Of a stretch of DNA of 64,000 nucleotides, positions 9,061-17,099 are shown one piece after another. The notes under the pieces were generated by a model that did no database searches, was not told where the DNA came from, and worked only from the letters and a program-made list of their open reading frames with translations. Source of the DNA: Aminobacter sp. AP02 (lineage in GTDB: Bacteria; Pseudomonadota; Alphaproteobacteria; Rhizobiales; Rhizobiaceae); the NCBI RefSeq assembly GCF_003148805.1, contig NZ_QGGX01000003.1, positions 62,001 to 126,000 on the forward strand, given 5' to 3'. Each line of letters opens with the position of its first letter. Position 1 is the first letter of the stretch. The translations under genes were made by a program, and so were the position numbers.

Positions 9061-9954
9061 TCAGCGCTTCAGATTGACCAGCACCACGCCTGCCAGCGCC
9101 AGCGCGCCGCCGAGGATGCCGGACAGGCCAGGCGTCTCGCCGAGCCAAGCGAAGCCGATCAGCACAGCCACCGGCGGCACACAGTACATGAAGTTGGAAG
9201 CGCGCGACGCCGGCAGGCGCGACAGGGCGACCGACCAACTGGCATAGGCGATCAAGCTCGGCACGATGCCGAGATAGATGACCGACCAGAATGGCTCGGC
9301 GCCGGCGGCAGCCATCTGCGCAACGCCGTTGGGCAGCGCGGGGGCCAGGCAGATCGCGCCCAGGATCATGTTCCACGCCGAAACGGTCAGTGGCCGGTGG
9401 CGGCTGTACAGGCGCTTCTGGACGATGCTGTTGATGGAAGTGCACAGCGCCGATCCGAGGATCAGCGAGGCACCGGTGTTGAAGGTGAGGCCCTGGCCTT
9501 CGCCAAGTGCGATGATGCCGATGCCGGTGAACGACAAGAAGGTTCCCATCCAGGCGAGAACCGGAAAGCGCTCGCCCAGAAGGATCATTGCCAATACCGC
9601 CGTGATGATCGGATTGACGTTGATGATGAAGCTCGCGGCGCCTGCCGAGACGGTCATCTCGCCATAGTTCAGCAGGACCGTGTAAAGCGCGACAAAGACC
9701 GCGCCGCCAAAGGCAAAGCGCCAGAGTTCGTTCAGCGCCGGCAAGGCCGGACGCATGACCATCAGGTAGATCGCCGACGGGACCGCTGCGATGGCAAAGC
9801 GCAACGCGCCGAGTTCGATCGGGTCGATGGCGCTCAGCCCGGCGCGAATAGCCGGAAAGGACGAGGCCCATCCGACTATGGTGATCACCACCGCGAGGAC
9901 GGTCACGGCTGATGCAGCCTGTGTCGAATTCAACGTGCTGGTCTCGATCGTCAT
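9061..9954 (-). CDS. EamA/DMT-superfamily transporter
   Basis: The 297-residue protein has about ten hydrophobic segments in two repeated EamA halves (first half around residues 15-150, second around 160-295). An example is the WASSFPAIRAGL segment near the start of the first half, and a short cationic C-terminus ends the protein. The family exports small metabolites such as amino acids, purines or drugs across the inner membrane; the substrate cannot be read from sequence. It diverges from the LysR gene at 10045, whose palindromic operator lies about 80 bp upstream of this start. Control by that regulator is therefore likely. Confidence 0.9.
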   Translation of the reverse strand: MTIETSTLNSTQAASAVTVLAVVITIVGWASSFPAIRAGLSAIDPIELGALRFAIAAVPSAIYLMVMRPALPALNELWRFAFGGAVFVALYTVLLNYGEMTVSAGAASFIINVNPIITAVLAMILLGERFPVLAWMGTFLSFTGIGIIALGEGQGLTFNTGASLILGSALCTSINSIVQKRLYSRHRPLTVSAWNMILGAICLAPALPNGVAQMAAAGAEPFWSVIYLGIVPSLIAYASWSVALSRLPASRASNFMYCVPPVAVLIGFAWLGETPGLSGILGGALALAGVVLVNLKR

Positions 9955-10034
9955 GGCAATGGCCCCCCGCGTATTTCACTTGCGACGTAGATGCGCGCGG
10001 CCGAGCTGATTGACAAACGAATAAATCAACGATC

Positions 10035-10057
10035 AGCTGTGAACATGGATCACAGCT
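10035..10057. promoter_or_regulatory. probable LysR operator: 8-bp inverted repeat over the regulator's start codon
   Basis: A perfect inverted repeat, AGCTGTGA - 7 bp - TCACAGCT, contains the T-N11-A core (T10040/A10052). The chosen ATG of the LysR gene (10045) lies in the 7-bp spacer. Geometry and placement match the site at 4601-4621 although the arm sequence differs. It lies in the region divergent from the EamA exporter. Function is inferred from position and symmetry. Confidence 0.68.
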
Positions 10058-10971
10058 TGGAACCGATGCTGCCGCTTGAAACCCTGCGCGCCTTCCAGGC
10101 AGCGGCGCGCACAGGCAGCTTCTCGGCGGCTGCCGAAAAGCTCAACATGACGCATGGTGCCGTCAGCCGGCAGGTCGCCAAGCTGGAAAGTTGGCTCGGC
10201 CTGAAACTGTTCGAGCGCAAGGCACGCGGCGTTTCGCTGACGCTCGAAGGCCAGCGCCTTCATCGCAGGACCAGCGAGGCTTTTTCGCTGATCGCCAACA
10301 CGACCGACCGCTGGGTCGAGCAGCGTGGGGCCGCGGTGGTGCGGCTGACTTCCATCCCGTCGGTAGCCGGGCTGTGGTTGATGCCGCGCCTTTCAGCACT
10401 TGAAGCAGGCGCCACCCCGCTGCGGATCGTGCTCGACATCGACATCCGCCAGGCCGACCTTGCCGACGAAGGCATTGATCTGTCGGTGCGTTGCGGACGC
10501 GGCAAGATTCCCGGCAGGGTGTCGATGCAGCTTTTCGAAGAGTACTGCTTCCCGATCGCCGCGCCAGCGCTAGCCACCCAGATCGGGTCAGGCAAGGCCG
10601 AACGATTGTTGAACTACCCGCTCATCCACGACTCGGATGCTTCCAGTTGGCGCTCCTGGTTCAGCGCCCATGGGCTGGACTACCGTCCCCGGCCGCAAGA
10701 TCGCCGTTTCGAGGACTACAATCTGGTACTGGACGCCGCCGCTCATGGCCTCGGCATAGCCTTGGCTCGACCGCCATTGACCGAACAGCAGATGCAATCC
10801 GGCCGCGTCGCTGTTGTGGATGAGCGGAGTGCACTCAACCCGGTGTCTTATTGGCTCGACCGCCCTGTCGGACGTCCCCGGCCTGCTGCAGCGGAACTCG
10901 CGCACCGCATCGGTGCACAAGCAGGTCTTTCGCCCGAACGGATAGAACGGTTTCTCGGCGAGGACAGGTAA
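10045..10971 (+). CDS. LysR-family transcriptional regulator (GcvA-like)
   Basis: The 308-residue regulator has a winged helix-turn-helix at about residues 10-65 (AAAEKLNMTHGAVSRQVAKL) and an effector-binding domain beginning near residue 98 (VRLTSIPSVAGLWLMPRL). That phrasing is typical of GcvA-type regulators. ATG 10045 was chosen because it gives the normal short N-terminus; in-frame starts at 9991 and 10066 are possible. No strong ribosome-binding site is seen. The gene diverges from the EamA exporter, its probable target, and a perfect inverted repeat covers its start codon. Confidence 0.9.
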   Translation: MDHSLEPMLPLETLRAFQAAARTGSFSAAAEKLNMTHGAVSRQVAKLESWLGLKLFERKARGVSLTLEGQRLHRRTSEAFSLIANTTDRWVEQRGAAVVRLTSIPSVAGLWLMPRLSALEAGATPLRIVLDIDIRQADLADEGIDLSVRCGRGKIPGRVSMQLFEEYCFPIAAPALATQIGSGKAERLLNYPLIHDSDASSWRSWFSAHGLDYRPRPQDRRFEDYNLVLDAAAHGLGIALARPPLTEQQMQSGRVAVVDERSALNPVSYWLDRPVGRPRPAAAELAHRIGAQAGLSPERIERFLGEDR

Positions 10972-11009
10972 CTTGACCTCAGGCATTTGGTGGCCGTAAA
11001 AGCCCAATT

Positions 11010-11035
11010 GCAGTCACTCCGTCTGGAGAGACTGC
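11010..11035. other. stem-loop between the LysR gene and the DUF2093 gene
   Basis: GCAGTC-A-CTCC, loop GTCT, GGAG-A-GACTGC form a ten-pair stem with one A/A mismatch, 38 bases after the LysR stop. No T-run follows, so it is not a classical intrinsic terminator. It may still mark the transcript end or protect the 3' end. Confidence 0.4.
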
Positions 11036-11121
11036 GGACGAGATTTGAACCTGTGCACGATACTTGCCGTTGACCGATCCCGATTTTGGGGCGCCTGCAC
11101 CAGGATGTTGAGCAAAAAGCG

Positions 11122-11355
11122 ATGATGAACCGTTTCGAAGGCCCCGGCGCACGCGAAGCCCGCATTCGCTATCTCGACGGCGATTTCCAGGTTACGAGCC
11201 CTGGTTCATTCGTGCGCTGTGCGGTGACTGCGGAGTCGATCCCGCTCGACGAGCTCAAATACTGGAGCGTCGCCCGCCAGGAGCCCTATCGCGACGCCGA
11301 GATTTCTCTGGCGCGCGAGATCGAAATGAACCCGGATCTGCGCAAGCGCGGCTAG
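11122..11355 (+). CDS. DUF2093-containing small protein
   Basis: The 77-residue protein matches the DUF2093 family, short alphaproteobacterial proteins of unknown function, through RIRYLDGDFQVTSPGSFVRC and IPLDELKYWSV. Two adjacent ATG codons (11122, 11125) are possible starts; an in-frame TTG at 11086 is less likely. A single Cys follows the Gly/Ser turn. The stop codon abuts the stop of the convergent lpxK. Association with the lipid A cluster is positional only. Confidence 0.8.
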   Translation: MMNRFEGPGAREARIRYLDGDFQVTSPGSFVRCAVTAESIPLDELKYWSVARQEPYRDAEISLAREIEMNPDLRKRG

Positions 11356-12381
11356 TCAGCCGGCGACTTTTCGCCGCCGCCAGGCTTCAAGCGTTTCGCC
11401 GACGATGCGCTCGGCCGTATGCTCGATGTCAAAGACGGCATCGATTTCCATCACGTTCAGGCGCTCAAGGAACTCCGGCGAAGCAGCACCGTGGCGCAGC
11501 CGTGCGGCGTCCTTCGATGTCGTCACCAATTCCAACTCGCCAGCCTGGGCTGCGGCGACCAGATCATCCAGATCGTCGGGCAGATAGAAGTGGTGGTCGG
11601 CGAAGGCGCGCTCGAGCACCACCGTCCCTCCGGCCTTGTTCAGCGTGGCGAAGAACTTCTCGGGATGACCGATGCCGGCGAATGCCAGGAAGCGCCGGCC
11701 GGCATATGCCTTGGTGTTGCGAGGCCGGGCGGTCGCTGCAAAGATGGGCTTGCCGGCACGCGCCGCCTGACGCACCACCGCATCGGCCTTGTCACCCTCT
11801 CCCATCTTGAGGATGGCATCGGCAAATCTCAGTTGGTCAATCAGCCGCGCGCGCAGCGGACCTCCAGGGATGACATGGCCATTTCCAAGTCCGAAGCGCG
11901 CATCGACCACGACCAAAGCATAGTCGATGTGGATGCGCGCGCTCTGGAAGCCGTCGTCCATGATGAGGAAATTGCAGCCGCGCTCGATGAGCAGCCGCGC
12001 GCCGGCAGCACGGTTGGCGGAGACGGCGACAAGCGCGTGTTCAGCCAGCAGCAGCGGCTCGTCGCCAACATGCTTGGCACTGTCATGATGAGTATCGACG
12101 ACATGGGGCTCGGCGAAGTTGCCGCCATGGCCGCGCGACAGGATACCGGGCACGAGGTGCATCCGCTTCGCCTGCTTGGCAAGTGCGATCGCGACAGGCG
12201 TCTTGCCGGTGCCGCCCACGGTAAAGTTGCCGACGCACAACACCGGTGCGTTCACTTTCTCGCGCCGGGCGGCTTTCATCCGCCGGCCAGCGACAAAGGC
12301 GTAAAGCGAGGAGACCGGGGAAAGCGCAAAAGCGCGCCAGTCCGGCTTTTCCCACCAGAAAGGAGGCGCTTCGCTGGCCAG
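11356..12381 (-). CDS. lpxK: tetraacyldisaccharide 4'-kinase LpxK
   Basis: LpxK phosphorylates the 4' position of the lipid A disaccharide at the inner membrane. The P-loop is GNFTVGGTGKTP, followed by SRGHGG and DDGFQ motifs typical of the family. The first in-frame ATG (12279) would delete the conserved amphipathic N-terminus that includes APPFWW. Reading upstream, that segment is encoded and begins at a CTG codon (12381) placed 4 nt after a perfect GGAGGT and 2 nt after the waaA stop. I therefore annotate a CTG start, giving 341 residues, the usual family length. No ATG, GTG or TTG is found in that stretch. It is the last gene of the tldE-to-lpxK operon. Confidence 0.9.
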   Translation of the reverse strand: MASEAPPFWWEKPDWRAFALSPVSSLYAFVAGRRMKAARREKVNAPVLCVGNFTVGGTGKTPVAIALAKQAKRMHLVPGILSRGHGGNFAEPHVVDTHHDSAKHVGDEPLLLAEHALVAVSANRAAGARLLIERGCNFLIMDDGFQSARIHIDYALVVVDARFGLGNGHVIPGGPLRARLIDQLRFADAILKMGEGDKADAVVRQAARAGKPIFAATARPRNTKAYAGRRFLAFAGIGHPEKFFATLNKAGGTVVLERAFADHHFYLPDDLDDLVAAAQAGELELVTTSKDAARLRHGAASPEFLERLNVMEIDAVFDIEHTAERIVGETLEAWRRRKVAG

Positions 12382-12383
12382 CT

Positions 12384-13700
12384 CTACCTCCCGCCCGCGC
12401 TCTTGAGGCGCGACTGAACGATCAATGGGTGGATGTAGGGTTCAAGCGCTTTAAGCGTCAGCGCAAGCGCGCCACGCATTTCCTCGACCGTCGAAGCACC
12501 TGCCGCCATCATGTCGTGGCGGGCAATCTCGTTGCCGAGCAGGAAATTGACCGCACCGGCCAGCATGTCGCGGTCGCGGACAATCTTGGCACCGCCGCGA
12601 TCGATCAGCCGCTGATACGTATCGCGGAAGTTCTGGACGTTGCGTCCTGCGAGGACGGCGGTTTCCAGCATTGCCGGTTCGAGCGGGTTCTGGCCGCCTT
12701 GGGAGGTCATCGAACGCCCGACGAAGGCAATCTCGGTGAGACGCAAGTAAAGGCCCATCTCGCCGATCGTATCGCCAAGCAGGATATCGGTGTCGGCCAT
12801 GATCTGGTCGCCGGTGCTTCGACGGGCAACATTCAGGCCCATCCCGGTCAGCTCCGTCATCAACGCTTCCGCGCGATCGGGATGGCGTGGCACGATGATG
12901 GTCAACAGATTGCGATGACGGTTGCGCAGCATGGCGTGCACTTCTGCCGCCATGACCTCCTCGCCATCATGGGTCGAGACTGCAGCCCAGGTCGGACGCC
13001 GGCCGATCTGGCGTTGAACCTGATATAGCGCGCGTTCATCGACCGGTGGCGGCGAGGTATCGACCTTGAGATTGCCTGACACCGTGACGGGACGAGCGCC
13101 GAGTGCGCGGAAGCGTTCGCCGTCGACCTCCGACTGCGCCACCACATGGGCCATGTTCTCGAACAGCGCCTCCGCGATGTAGTTGCGCTTCTTCCACGAC
13201 TTGAACGAGCGGTCCGACAGCCGCCCATTGACCAGGATCTGCGGTACACGCCGCGCGCCGAGTTCGAGGATGGTCATCGGCCAGATTTCCGACTCGGCGA
13301 TGATGGCGAGATCTGGGTGCCAATGATCGAGGAAGCGGCTGACGGCGGGCTTGAGATCAAGCGGCACATATTGATGGATGATGCGGTTGCCCAGCCGCTC
13401 TTCGGCAACCTGGGCGGAGGTAACGGTTCCCGTCGTCAGAACGACATTGATACCATAGCCGAGAATAGCCTCGATCAGCGGGACCACGGCGATTGTTTCG
13501 CCGACGCTTGCCGCATGAAACCAGATCAGCGGCCCGTCAGGCCGTTCGCGGCTCGGCACGCCATAGCGTTCGCGGCGGCGATTGTGGTCTTCCTTGCCCT
13601 TGGAAGCGCGCCAGGCAACATAGCCACCGACCATCGGATAGGCCGCGGCGCCGGCATAACGGTAGGCTTTCAGGAAAGCGCGGGCCCATCGTTCGCTCAT
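12384..13700 (-). CDS. waaA: 3-deoxy-D-manno-octulosonic acid (Kdo) transferase WaaA
   Basis: The 438-residue protein adds Kdo to lipid IVA at the cytoplasmic face of the inner membrane. An N-terminal hydrophobic helix (about residues 10-30) precedes the GT30 domain. FHAASVGE at about 61-68 carries the catalytic Glu. The C-terminal Rossmann half includes VGRSMTSQGGQNPLEPAM, the CMP-Kdo binding region. Its ATG overlaps the stop of the DUF374 gene by 4 nt (ATGA), and lpxK follows 2 nt after its stop. These three genes are thus tightly coupled in lipid A assembly. Confidence 0.95.
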   Translation of the reverse strand: MSERWARAFLKAYRYAGAAAYPMVGGYVAWRASKGKEDHNRRRERYGVPSRERPDGPLIWFHAASVGETIAVVPLIEAILGYGINVVLTTGTVTSAQVAEERLGNRIIHQYVPLDLKPAVSRFLDHWHPDLAIIAESEIWPMTILELGARRVPQILVNGRLSDRSFKSWKKRNYIAEALFENMAHVVAQSEVDGERFRALGARPVTVSGNLKVDTSPPPVDERALYQVQRQIGRRPTWAAVSTHDGEEVMAAEVHAMLRNRHRNLLTIIVPRHPDRAEALMTELTGMGLNVARRSTGDQIMADTDILLGDTIGEMGLYLRLTEIAFVGRSMTSQGGQNPLEPAMLETAVLAGRNVQNFRDTYQRLIDRGGAKIVRDRDMLAGAVNFLLGNEIARHDMMAAGASTVEEMRGALALTLKALEPYIHPLIVQSRLKSAGGR

Positions 13701-14491
13701 TGGGTGCCGTCCACCAGGCGATAGGCCTGCTCGGTGGCGTAATCGATGGCAGCGGTCAATTCCTGCCGCTTGCGCTCCATTTCGGCGTCATCGGCGTCTG
13801 CGGCCACCTCGATCGGAGGTGCGACAAAGATCGCGCAGCGACCAAAGGGCAGATTGATCGTCGTCTTGTCCCAGGTCGCTTCCAGCACCTTGCGGCGGCT
13901 TGTCGCGATGGCGGTCGGGGCGATCGGCCTGCCTGAAATGCGCGCGAGAAGAATGATGCCCATGCCCGCGTCGCGGGGTGTGCCATGCGGAATGTCGGCG
14001 ATCATGGAAACGTTCTTGCCCGCATCAATGGCCTTTTTCAGGGCAATGAGCGCTGTCGCCCCGCCCTTTTCGACCCTGCTCTTGGTTTCGCGGCCACCCG
14101 ATCCGCGTACTGCCTCGATGCCAAACTTGTTGATGACCAGCGCATTGAGCTCGGCATCGGCACTGCGCGACACCATCGCCACCAGGCCGCGCTCGCTCGG
14201 ATAAAGCGCTGGTGCAAGCAAATGCTGGCCGTGCCAGAGGCCAATGATCAGCGGTTCACGGTCAGAGTAGCTGCCGCCCGCGAGCTTGAACGAGCCTTTC
14301 GCCATCGGATTGGTCAGTTTGACGAAGCGCATCGCACCAGCCAACAGGCTCGCAACCGCCCCCTTGGCGAAGCGCGACTTGGCAAGCGGCTCGCGAATGC
14401 GCCGCCAGAGCGTCTTCGACGCCGGCTGCTTGACGCGCTTCTTCTTCGCCGCTGGCCTGGCAGCCGGCGACGCCATGCGGGGTTGCTCCAT
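13697..14491 (-). CDS. DUF374-type lysophospholipid acyltransferase-like protein
   Basis: The 264-residue protein belongs to the COG2121/DUF374 branch of the glycerolipid acyltransferase fold. It has a basic, Ala/Lys-rich N-terminus, then a GLWHGQH motif near residue 87 in the place of the acyltransferase His-x4-Asp block. GSGGRETKSRVEKGG and IADIPHGTPRDAGMG follow. The family is fixed between waaA and DUF4170/cysQ in rhizobia, which suggests a role in lipid A or envelope lipid acylation. The donor and acceptor are unknown to me. It overlaps DUF4170 by 1 nt (TGATG) and waaA by 4 nt. Confidence 0.88.
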   Translation of the reverse strand: MEQPRMASPAARPAAKKKRVKQPASKTLWRRIREPLAKSRFAKGAVASLLAGAMRFVKLTNPMAKGSFKLAGGSYSDREPLIIGLWHGQHLLAPALYPSERGLVAMVSRSADAELNALVINKFGIEAVRGSGGRETKSRVEKGGATALIALKKAIDAGKNVSMIADIPHGTPRDAGMGIILLARISGRPIAPTAIATSRRKVLEATWDKTTINLPFGRCAIFVAPPIEVAADADDAEMERKRQELTAAIDYATEQAYRLVDGTQ

Positions 14492-14742
14492 CAGTTCTGA
14501 CCGGCGACCTTCGCGTCCGGCTCAAGCAACCGATGCAAGTGGACCACGAAGTAGCGCATGTGGGCATTGTCGACGCTCGCCTGCGCCTTCGCCTTCCAGG
14601 CCAGTTCAGCCGACTTGTAGTCGGGGTAGATGCCAACGATATCGAGCGCATCGAGATCGCGGAACTCGGTACCACCCAACTTCGTCAGCTCGCCGCCGAA
14701 CACCAGATGCAACAGCTGCTTTTTTCCGTCTTCTTCGGACAT
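14491..14742 (-). CDS. DUF4170 small protein
   Basis: The 83-residue soluble protein matches DUF4170, a short alphaproteobacterial family typically encoded beside the Kdo/lipid A genes. Recognisable features are LHLVFGGELTKLGGTEFRDL and the C-terminal HMRYFVVHLHRLL. It has no signal peptide or membrane segment. Its stop overlaps the next start as TGATG, so translation is probably coupled to the acyltransferase-like gene. The function is not known. Confidence 0.85.
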   Translation of the reverse strand: MSEEDGKKQLLHLVFGGELTKLGGTEFRDLDALDIVGIYPDYKSAELAWKAKAQASVDNAHMRYFVVHLHRLLEPDAKVAGQN

Positions 14743-14820
14743 CTGCTTCCTTGATTCATCTTCTCAGTGCCCGCCTGATCTAGACCAAAGCGAGCCGTTT
14801 TGGAACACTTCGTAGATTCT

Positions 14821-15627
14821 TCAGCCGTCGTGACTGGCAATCACACTAGCCATGACATCGAGCAATGTCCCACTGCCCGCAATCAATGCGCCGTGAACGA
14901 TGTCGCGGCCGGCAAAGGCCGGCTGACGGCCCGCTTTATCAAGCAGCTTGCCGCCCGCTTCGGTCAATATAAGCTCGGCAGCTGCGATATCCCAGTCATG
15001 CGCGTTTGGCTTGACGAAGGTTGCATCGAGGACACCGCTAGCGATCATGGCCACGCGATACGCAAGCGAGGGTATGTAGGCTTCACGGTCGAGCCGCTCT
15101 TGCCATTCTTGCGGCATCTTGTCGATCATCGGCTTTGGGCCAGCGATGCGCGCACGTTCGCCCGCTTCGCGAACCTTGAGCGGAGCTCCGTTGAGGAACG
15201 CACCTCCGCCGGCAACAGCCCAATAAGTCTCATCGCGTGCGGGGCACTCAAGCACACCGGCCAGCGAACGACCGTTTTCGACCACGGCAACACTCACGCA
15301 CCAGGCCGTCCGACCCTCGACGAAACCACGCGTGCCGTCGATGGGATCGACGACGAAGGTCCGGCGCGCGCCGAGCCTATCGAGATTGTCGGACGTTTCT
15401 TCCGACAGCCAGCCATAGTCGGGCCGCGCCGCCATCAAGGTTTCACGCAGATAGTGATCGGCAGCGTAGTCGGCTTCGCTGACAGGCGAGTTGCCGCCCT
15501 TGAACCAGACTTCAGGGCTCTGCCGAAAATAGCTCATGGCGATGCGCCCGGCCTCGGCAGCTGCCGCTCGCAGCAGTTCAAGTTCGGCCTGAAGCTCGGC
15601 TTTGTCGATAATCTCAGTCTCCGGCAA
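14821..15627 (-). CDS. cysQ: 3'(2'),5'-bisphosphate nucleotidase CysQ-like / inositol monophosphatase family
   Basis: The 268-residue protein has the metal-binding phosphatase motifs WLSEET (about 73-78), VDPIDGTRGF (93-102, with Asp94 and Asp97) and NAHDWDIAAAELILTEAGG near the C-terminus. CysQ removes the 3' phosphate of PAP from sulfate assimilation; a relaxed inositol-phosphatase specificity is possible. It overlaps the 3' end of the tldE-like gene by 14 nt and is followed after 78 nt by DUF4170, so it is part of the same minus-strand unit. Confidence 0.88.
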   Translation of the reverse strand: MPETEIIDKAELQAELELLRAAAAEAGRIAMSYFRQSPEVWFKGGNSPVSEADYAADHYLRETLMAARPDYGWLSEETSDNLDRLGARRTFVVDPIDGTRGFVEGRTAWCVSVAVVENGRSLAGVLECPARDETYWAVAGGGAFLNGAPLKVREAGERARIAGPKPMIDKMPQEWQERLDREAYIPSLAYRVAMIASGVLDATFVKPNAHDWDIAAAELILTEAGGKLLDKAGRQPAFAGRDIVHGALIAGSGTLLDVMASVIASHDG

Positions 15628-16957
15628 GGGTCATGCCTTCGATCAAAAGTGTGGGTGCCGCGGTGCCAAAATTGCGGTCGAGATCGCTTGCCGGCACCAT
15701 GCGCAGGAACATGTCCTTGAGGTTGGAGGCGATCGTAACCTCTGACACCGCCCAGGCAAGCTCGCCATTCTCGATCCAGAAGCCCGACGCGCCGCGGCTG
15801 TATTCGCCCGTTACCATGTCGACACCCTGGCCGAACACTTCGGTGACGTAGAAACCACGCTTCAACGAGCGAATGATGTCTTCGGGCGACTTTTCTCCGG
15901 GCTCGATGGCAAAATTGGTCGAGGACGGTGACACCGAAGACCCGCCGCGCGCGCCGCGCCCATTGGTCACCAGGCCAAGCTCGCGAGCGGCCGAGGTCGA
16001 CAAGAACCAATGGTTGAGCACGCCATTTTCGACCATCTTGAGCGTTGCACCCTCGATGCCTTCGCCGTCGAATGGCCGCGATGCCTGGCCACGCCGCTTG
16101 AGCGGCTCGTCGATCGCGGTGATGGCCGCCGAGGCCACCTGCTTGCCCATCATGTCGCGCAGAAAGCTCGTCTTGCGAGCGACCGAAGCACCGTTGATCG
16201 CCCCTGCCAGATGTCCGGCAATTCCGCGCGCGACGCGCGGATCGAAGACGACGTCGACCGGGCCGGTGGCCGCCTTGCGCGCATTGAGCCGCTTGACCGC
16301 GCGTTCGCCAGCCTTGCGGCCGATCTCGTCGGCAGCGTCCAGGTCAGCGAAATGCAGGCGCGAGGAATACTCATAGTCGCGCTCCATCGACGTGCCCTCG
16401 CCGGCAATGACGCTGGCGGAACGCGAAAAGCGCGAGCCAACATAGTGGCCGACGAAACCGTGAGAGGTCGCAAGTACCAGACCGCCCAGGCCTGCGGCGG
16501 CACCGGCGCCGGCTGAATTGGTCACGCCCTTGACGGCAAGAGCAGCCTCTTCGGCCGCGAGCGCGTCTTCCTTCAGGCGCTCGGCCGAAACCACAGTGTT
16601 GTCGAAGAGGTCGAGATCGCGCGGTGCGTGGGTCAGCAAGGACGCATCTGCGAGGCCTTGATACGGGTCTTCGGGCGAAACTTTCGCCATCGCGACGGCG
16701 CGTTCCGCAAGGGTCTTGGGATCAGACGCGGCGGTCGCCGACACGCTGGCCACGCGCTGTCCGACGAAAACCCTGAGCGACATATCCTCGCTCTCCGAGG
16801 CTTCCGTGCCCTCGACCTTGCCAAGACGGACCGAAACGCTGGTCGAGCGGCCACGCACGGCAACCGCATCGGCGGCGTCGGCGCCGGCTCTTTTTGCCGC
16901 CTCGACGAGGCTCGCCACCCGGTCGGCCAGTTTCGCGGCGTCGTTGGTATCGTTCAT
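15614..16957 (-). CDS. TldD/PmbA-family metalloprotease subunit (TldE-like)
   Basis: With the start at ATG 16957 the product is 447 residues; a start at 17008 would add 17 residues without better support. It matches PmbA/TldE: residues about 45-70 carry VSVRLGKVEGTEASESEDM, the middle carries DVVFDPRVARGIAGHLAGAINGAS, and the C-terminus carries a Gly-rich GARGGSSVSPSSTN stretch. No HExxxH zinc motif is seen, which fits the non-catalytic TldE half of the TldD/TldE heterodimer; tldD is not in the window. The family processes modified peptides and antitoxins such as microcin B17 and CcdA. It heads the operon down to lpxK. Confidence 0.87.
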   Translation of the reverse strand: MNDTNDAAKLADRVASLVEAAKRAGADAADAVAVRGRSTSVSVRLGKVEGTEASESEDMSLRVFVGQRVASVSATAASDPKTLAERAVAMAKVSPEDPYQGLADASLLTHAPRDLDLFDNTVVSAERLKEDALAAEEAALAVKGVTNSAGAGAAAGLGGLVLATSHGFVGHYVGSRFSRSASVIAGEGTSMERDYEYSSRLHFADLDAADEIGRKAGERAVKRLNARKAATGPVDVVFDPRVARGIAGHLAGAINGASVARKTSFLRDMMGKQVASAAITAIDEPLKRRGQASRPFDGEGIEGATLKMVENGVLNHWFLSTSAARELGLVTNGRGARGGSSVSPSSTNFAIEPGEKSPEDIIRSLKRGFYVTEVFGQGVDMVTGEYSRGASGFWIENGELAWAVSEVTIASNLKDMFLRMVPASDLDRNFGTAAPTLLIEGMTLAGD

Positions 16958-17099
16958 TGGCGTGTTCCGATTGATCGCCGCCCGTTGGTCGCGGCCCGTA
17001 TCACCCATCTATTGTCCCGAACCCGCTTGTGCAATGGGCGGGTGCATGGTCAAACGACCTGACGGCGGCGCTTCGGTGCCGAAATCCTTGGGAAATCGC

